A DNA stretch of 64,000 nucleotides from the NCBI GenBank assembly GCA_035479875.1, contig DATIIH010000001.1, positions 62,001 to 126,000 of the forward strand, read 5' to 3'. Each line of letters begins with the position of its first letter. Positions within the stretch are counted from its first letter, which is position 1. The notes under the pieces were generated by a model, which worked only from the letters and a program-made list of their open reading frames with translations, was not told the DNA's origin and did not search any database. Positions 60,781 to 64,000 of the stretch are shown piece after piece. The stretch is from PMNU01 sp035479875 (GTDB lineage Bacteria > Patescibacteriota > Saccharimonadia > Saccharimonadales > UBA4665). A program made the position numbers and the translations under genes.

Positions 60781-61425
60781 ATGGACGACCCCGACGCTTT
60801 TAGTAACCACGCCGTGCCCAATACACCCGCCAACCACTTTCAAGGCCACCTGTTAATTTCCGACCAAGTTGGCGCGGGCGAGGTGAGTGTCGTATGGCGC
60901 GAGCTGCAACGTATCCTGACCACCGACATACCCGGCGATATCGTAGAATTCGGCTGCTACGCTGGCACCACCAGCCTGTTTATCCGCAGGCTGATTCAAC
61001 GGAGCAGGGAATTCCATGTATACGATTCCTTTGAAGGGCTGCCACCAAAAGCCAGCCAAGACAGTAGTGCTGCGGGCGCCGATTTTGCAGCCGGCAAGCT
61101 CAGTGTCAGCAAAAAGGAATTCTTGCGTCAATTTGCACTCGCCAAACTGGAACCGCCGGTGATCCACAAAGGCTGGTTTAAAAACATGGCCGACAAGGAT
61201 ATGCCGAACGAAATCGCGTTCGCGTTTTTAGACGGAGACTTTTACGACTCCATTTTAGATTCGCTCAAATTAGTGTGGCCGCGCATGCAACAGGGCGGCG
61301 TTTTACTCATCGACGACTACAACCGTCCCGAGCTGCCCGGCGTGCAGCGCGCCGTACACGACTTCTTCCACGGTCAGCTGCCCAAACTCCATACCGAGCA
61401 CGACATTGCCATCATCCACGTATAA
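60781..61425 (+). CDS. TylF/MycF-like O-methyltransferase
   Basis: A 214-aa class I methyltransferase of the macrocin-O-methyltransferase family: GDIVEFGCYAGTTSLFIRRL (SAM motif I), FHVYDSFEGLPPKAS (acidic loop), FAFLDGDFYDSILDSL and VLLIDDYNRPELPGV (metal-binding Asp pair). Members methylate sugar hydroxyls, so a surface glycan is a reasonable acceptor here. TATACT (60769-60774) six bases before ATG gives a leaderless mRNA. Confidence 0.85.
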   Translation: MDDPDAFSNHAVPNTPANHFQGHLLISDQVGAGEVSVVWRELQRILTTDIPGDIVEFGCYAGTTSLFIRRLIQRSREFHVYDSFEGLPPKASQDSSAAGADFAAGKLSVSKKEFLRQFALAKLEPPVIHKGWFKNMADKDMPNEIAFAFLDGDFYDSILDSLKLVWPRMQQGGVLLIDDYNRPELPGVQRAVHDFFHGQLPKLHTEHDIAIIHV

Positions 61426-61431
61426 AAGACC

Positions 61432-61459
61432 AGCCCCAGAGAAGGCTAAAATCTGGGCT
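61432..61459. terminator. Hairpin between TylF-like gene and the interrupted gene
   Basis: AGCCCCAGA (61432-61440) and TCTGGGCT (61452-61459) pair with one bulged C. It lies just after two convergent stops; the T tracts are poor. Confidence 0.4.
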
Positions 61460-61471
61460 ATAAGGTGTCGC

Positions 61472-61948
61472 TTAAACCGCTTCGACTGTCGTGGGGACAG
61501 CGGCCGCACCCAAGCGAGCTCTATGCCTGTACCACTGCCTAACAGCCACCAAGCCTAAAACAAGACCAACAAGAAAGCCCGGCGACTCGAAATTACTACT
61601 ATCAGGTACATGCGGGTATTCGCGCTGGAGCGTGGCAGTCTGCTGTTGGTTGTGAGTTATCGCAGCGGTATCGGCTGCTACCCGCTGCTCTGCTGCAGCA
61701 GATACCGAAATCTGGCGATCGCTAAAAACGGTAATCGCCCCCTGGACGCTTGATCGGTCCGCCTGTAAATGAGCAGTACTCGCGTTTAATGGACCGATTT
61801 GATCGTCAAGGCTATGTTAGTGATCTAACTTTGCGTCATAAAGCCCATGGTACGCCGCCACACCAGCGAGCGTACAGCCAACGACGCTGCTCAGAAATAG
61901 GCCATAAGGAGCCAGTTCCTCTACTATAGGAGCATTTGGATCAATCAT
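61472..61948 (-). pseudogene. Membrane protein gene interrupted by an in-frame TAA
   Basis: Starting at ATG 61948, the frame encodes MIDPNAPIVEELAPYG, a span (LFLSSVVGCTLAGVAAY) and HGLYDAKLDH, then a TAA (61817-61819). It continues in the same frame without other stops for 114 codons: HSLDDQIGPLNASTAHLQAD, a Gln/Ala-rich coiled-coil-like stretch and a second span (GFLVGLVLGLVAV) before a TAA at 61472. No start codon lies near the beginning of the second part. A CAA-to-TAA change would explain it. Alternatives are stop readthrough, a 43-aa functional peptide or a sequencing error. A CATAGT hexamer lies seven bases before the ATG. Confidence 0.55.
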
Positions 61949-61989
61949 GAATATTACTATGGCATAATATGCAGAGTACCTCAATCTAT

Positions 61990-62022
61990 AAAACCCCGGC
62001 CCATGAGGGGAGCCGGGGTTTT
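61990..62022 (-). terminator. Intrinsic terminator of the secreted protein gene
   Basis: AAAACCCCGGC (61990-62000) and GCCGGGGTTTT (62012-62022) form a perfect 11-bp stem with flanking A/T runs, 20 bases after the stop of the 62043-62552 gene. Confidence 0.85.
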
Positions 62023-62042
62023 CGTACCGCTAATCGGTAACT

Positions 62043-62552
62043 TTACAGTGCGTCGACCGCAGCTTGGTCGATGTTCACACGTACACCAGTAAGGTGCGAT
62101 GGGAACGTTTGGTTTGCGATGCTCGCGGAAGCTGGGCCATCAAAGCCTTGGCCGTCGTTCGACACCTGCAGCTTAAAGCTCACCGAGAGTGTGTCGGTTG
62201 GCTGGTGGTTGTCGGCAAAGGCGTTAAGCTCTTCGAAGGTGCCTTCTACGAACTTGGTGCCTTGGACGTTCACTTCTTGCCATACGCCCTGACCAAGGCT
62301 GTCGTTAGTGCCGCCGTGTGGGGCAGTTGCACTTTCTTGGACATTGGTTGGGTTGGCGCTGATCATTGTGCCATCGCTATTAAACGTAAATAGGTGAGGG
62401 CGGTACGGCGCTGCTGCGTCGACTTCCCAAACGCCTACAATGCCATTTGGATTATCGGCACTTGCCATGCCCGGCCTAAGTCCCACAACACTAAGGCCGG
62501 CAGTCACGGACGCGGCCGCAAAGATTATCAATGCGGTTAGTATTTTCTTCAT
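62043..62552 (-). CDS. Secreted lipocalin-like hypothetical protein, 169 aa
   Basis: Signal peptide MKKILTALIIFAAASVTAGL, then mature strands: GIVGVWEVDAAAPYRPHLF, FTFNSDGTMISANPTN, GVWQEVNVQGTKFVEGTFEE and a VSFKLQVSNDGQ strand. The G-x-W ... F-x-x-DG-x pattern resembles small lipocalin/THAP4-like secreted proteins. GGAGGG about seven bases before the ATG at 62552 decides the start; the ATG at 62567 lies within that ribosome site. Confidence 0.7.
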   Translation of the reverse strand: MKKILTALIIFAAASVTAGLSVVGLRPGMASADNPNGIVGVWEVDAAAPYRPHLFTFNSDGTMISANPTNVQESATAPHGGTNDSLGQGVWQEVNVQGTKFVEGTFEELNAFADNHQPTDTLSVSFKLQVSNDGQGFDGPASASIANQTFPSHLTGVRVNIDQAAVDAL

Positions 62553-62715
62553 GTACAGTCCCTCCATTAAATAGTGATTTTATTGTCCCACGGACATATT
62601 GCGCGTTGCCGTAAGGATGCTTATTGCGCGTTATCGTACTTTGATGTACGCTTTAAACCTTTGTGTAGCTATAAAGTTGTATCAACGTCAGAGATATTAT
62701 ATAGTCAGAAAGATA

Positions 62716-63837
62716 ATGACAGTTGACAGCGAAGCGTGGACACCACTCACCCGGGATCAAACGGACTTTTTTCGCGGTCAGGTAGAGGCAACGCAGGGGA
62801 TCGCGTTTAGCACTGCCGCCCATGCGGCTGGTATTGTACCGCTGGTCGCCACGAGGCATGATGTACGCTTTCCTAATGGGGTGCTCCGCCCAACGATGCT
62901 GTGGCCCGATCCCTACGAGCCATCTACGTCATGTGTGATTATTGGGCGCGCGGGGCGCGGCTCAGCGGTGTCTGGGTTTTCCCGGGTTACTGCGGATGTA
63001 AAGAGTAGCGTCTACGCTGCCGAAGGCGTCATAGTTAACACACCGGCCAGACGCGGATCTGCTACCGACATGTATGGGCAAGTAACTGTACCTATGCCAG
63101 ATCAAGAGACGCCATTAACCAGAGTGCAGGCGGCAGCCTTCCTTATAGATAGTGCTATGCGCCACTTGCTTGGAGTAGACGATCGGCCCACGCCAGGATC
63201 GCTTGCGCTAGCGGGGCTCGAAGTTATCGGGATGGACGGACCGGACAGTGCCCGCATGTTCCGCTCGCTGAGTTCGTTGGCCACAAACCTGGTGGTCGCA
63301 GGCACTCTACCCGAAAGAATGGGTGGTTTTGTCAATAAGACACATGGCCTGGCAGACGCCTTACTCACTATGGCCATTGACCGCAGGCTGCAGATAGCCG
63401 CCAATGTATCGCCAGAGGAGGACACCACAACACGTACGCATAACCGACCACACCTCCATGATCAGAGTGCGCTGTTTGAATCCGACCGTGGCAGCATCAA
63501 CGCCATATTTCGCGTACCCGGTGCGTTCCCGGATACCATTGTATTTGCCACTATTGGAAAGCCAGGGCCAGATGACGACCAACTACTACTAGAGCGGTAT
63601 ATCGTTCGCCCTTGGGGCGTGGCGCTACACGTAGTACCCATGGAGCCAGAAGATTACAGCCAGGAAGGCATGTCTAGGGGCGTCATGATGGACGATCCGT
63701 TCCTTGCGGAAAGCGATGGCACTGCCGCCAGCTACGCCTTGCTCGACGCAAACGGCAGAGAACTGCTCAATACAAAAATATTAGCACTCATGAGCGAAAT
63801 AAACGCCGAAAGCGTAGGCCGGCACCGCGTTCTCTAA
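62716..63837 (+). CDS. Hypothetical protein, 373 aa
   Basis: Not recognised. Soluble, two apparent halves: an N-terminal part with VPLVATRHDVRFPNGVLRP and a central helical part (TPLTRVQAAAFLIDSAMRHL), then a C-terminal beta-rich part (GSINAIFRVPGAFPDTIVFA, WGVALHVVPMEPEDY). ATG 62716 follows TATAGT (62700-62705) by ten bases; the frame is open upstream to 62599, but the promoter lies inside that part. Confidence 0.6.
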   Translation: MTVDSEAWTPLTRDQTDFFRGQVEATQGIAFSTAAHAAGIVPLVATRHDVRFPNGVLRPTMLWPDPYEPSTSCVIIGRAGRGSAVSGFSRVTADVKSSVYAAEGVIVNTPARRGSATDMYGQVTVPMPDQETPLTRVQAAAFLIDSAMRHLLGVDDRPTPGSLALAGLEVIGMDGPDSARMFRSLSSLATNLVVAGTLPERMGGFVNKTHGLADALLTMAIDRRLQIAANVSPEEDTTTRTHNRPHLHDQSALFESDRGSINAIFRVPGAFPDTIVFATIGKPGPDDDQLLLERYIVRPWGVALHVVPMEPEDYSQEGMSRGVMMDDPFLAESDGTAASYALLDANGRELLNTKILALMSEINAESVGRHRVL

Positions 63838-63890
63838 GGGCATAAACACTTGCTTTTATCTCTGTTTTAGGATATTATATACACTGTTTT

Positions 63891-64000
63891 ATGGCTCAGA
63901 CTTATGAGGCGCCCGCGTCGATACCTGACTTTGAATTTGTGGTGTCCGAAATACCCGGAGCCGCTGCCACCATGCTCGCCGAAGTTATTGTCGAGCAGGC
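63891..64000 (+). CDS. Start of a hypothetical gene (3' partial)
   Basis: Only the first 36 codons are in the window: MAQTYEAPASIPDFEFVVSE, then IPGAAATMLAEVIVEQ. TATACA (63878-63883) seven bases before ATG fits the leaderless pattern. No function can be assigned. Confidence 0.55.
   Translation, partial: MAQTYEAPASIPDFEFVVSEIPGAAATMLAEVIVEQ

Overview
The window looks like a chromosomal segment of a Patescibacteria (CPR) member, most likely a Saccharibacteria-like (TM7) organism. This is inference from several features. Genes are short and tightly packed at roughly 50% GC. All three stop codons are used as stops, which argues against the UGA-recoded Gracilibacteria/Absconditabacteria. The envelope is monoderm (LytR-CpsA-Psr protein, sortase, CHAP hydrolase, MarP-like protease, DUF3048). 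There are many small membrane-anchored proteins of unknown function and few biosynthetic genes. No rRNA, CRISPR array, insertion sequence or phage module was seen.

Layout. 1-5.4 kb: end of a D-Ala-D-Ala-ligase-like ATP-grasp gene, two unknown genes, a GH15-like glycosidase, and a two-gene SipW/TasA-like secretion unit. 5.4-15.8 kb (mostly minus strand): a VOC protein, a small secreted protein, then a seven-gene overlapping surface-polysaccharide operon (flippase, GT2, GT4, CsaB-like pyruvyl transferase, two large GT-C-like proteins, small membrane protein). 15.9-20.6 kb: a CHAP plus FG-GAP repeat surface protein, an XRE regulator between two related membrane-anchored proteins, and a methyltransferase. 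20.8-30.6 kb: small unknowns, DoxX, an orphan histidine kinase, a membrane-fused esterase, an LCP protein, TetR, a DUF6496 mini-gene, CBS-less IMP dehydrogenase and GT2. 30.6-39.2 kb: GT-C, YbhN-like, MarP-like protease with VKOR, NYN nuclease, NRAMP-like transporter and a MacB-type ABC exporter. 39.3-47.1 kb: tRNA-Ser, NUDIX, kinase, UlaG-like hydrolase, PyrH plus a divergent PyrH paralogue, an exoIII/MutT/MazG sanitation operon, a carbohydrate-kinase-like protein and tRNA-Leu. 47.3-60 kb: sortase, PEGA protein, GltX, a zincin-like protein, DUF3048 with a histidine kinase and response regulator, and a UmuD-like/UmuC pair. 60-64 kb: TylF-like methyltransferase, an apparently interrupted membrane gene, a secreted protein and unknowns.

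Functional themes. Three themes recur: assembly and display of cell-surface polymers and proteins; protection of nucleotide pools and damaged DNA; and small regulatory units.

Two genome-level signals stand out. First, more than twenty starts have a -10 hexamer (TATACT/TATAAT/TACAAT) ending only 5-10 nt upstream, so much of the transcriptome is predicted to be leaderless; this signal was used to choose starts. Second, both tRNA genes are preceded by a perfect hairpin ending exactly three bases (TCC) before the tRNA. Other items to follow up are a UmuD homologue lacking its catalytic dyad and encoded in a pre-processed UmuD'-like form, a signal peptidase carrying a copy of its neighbour's substrate-like segment, and a MarP-like protease beside VKOR.
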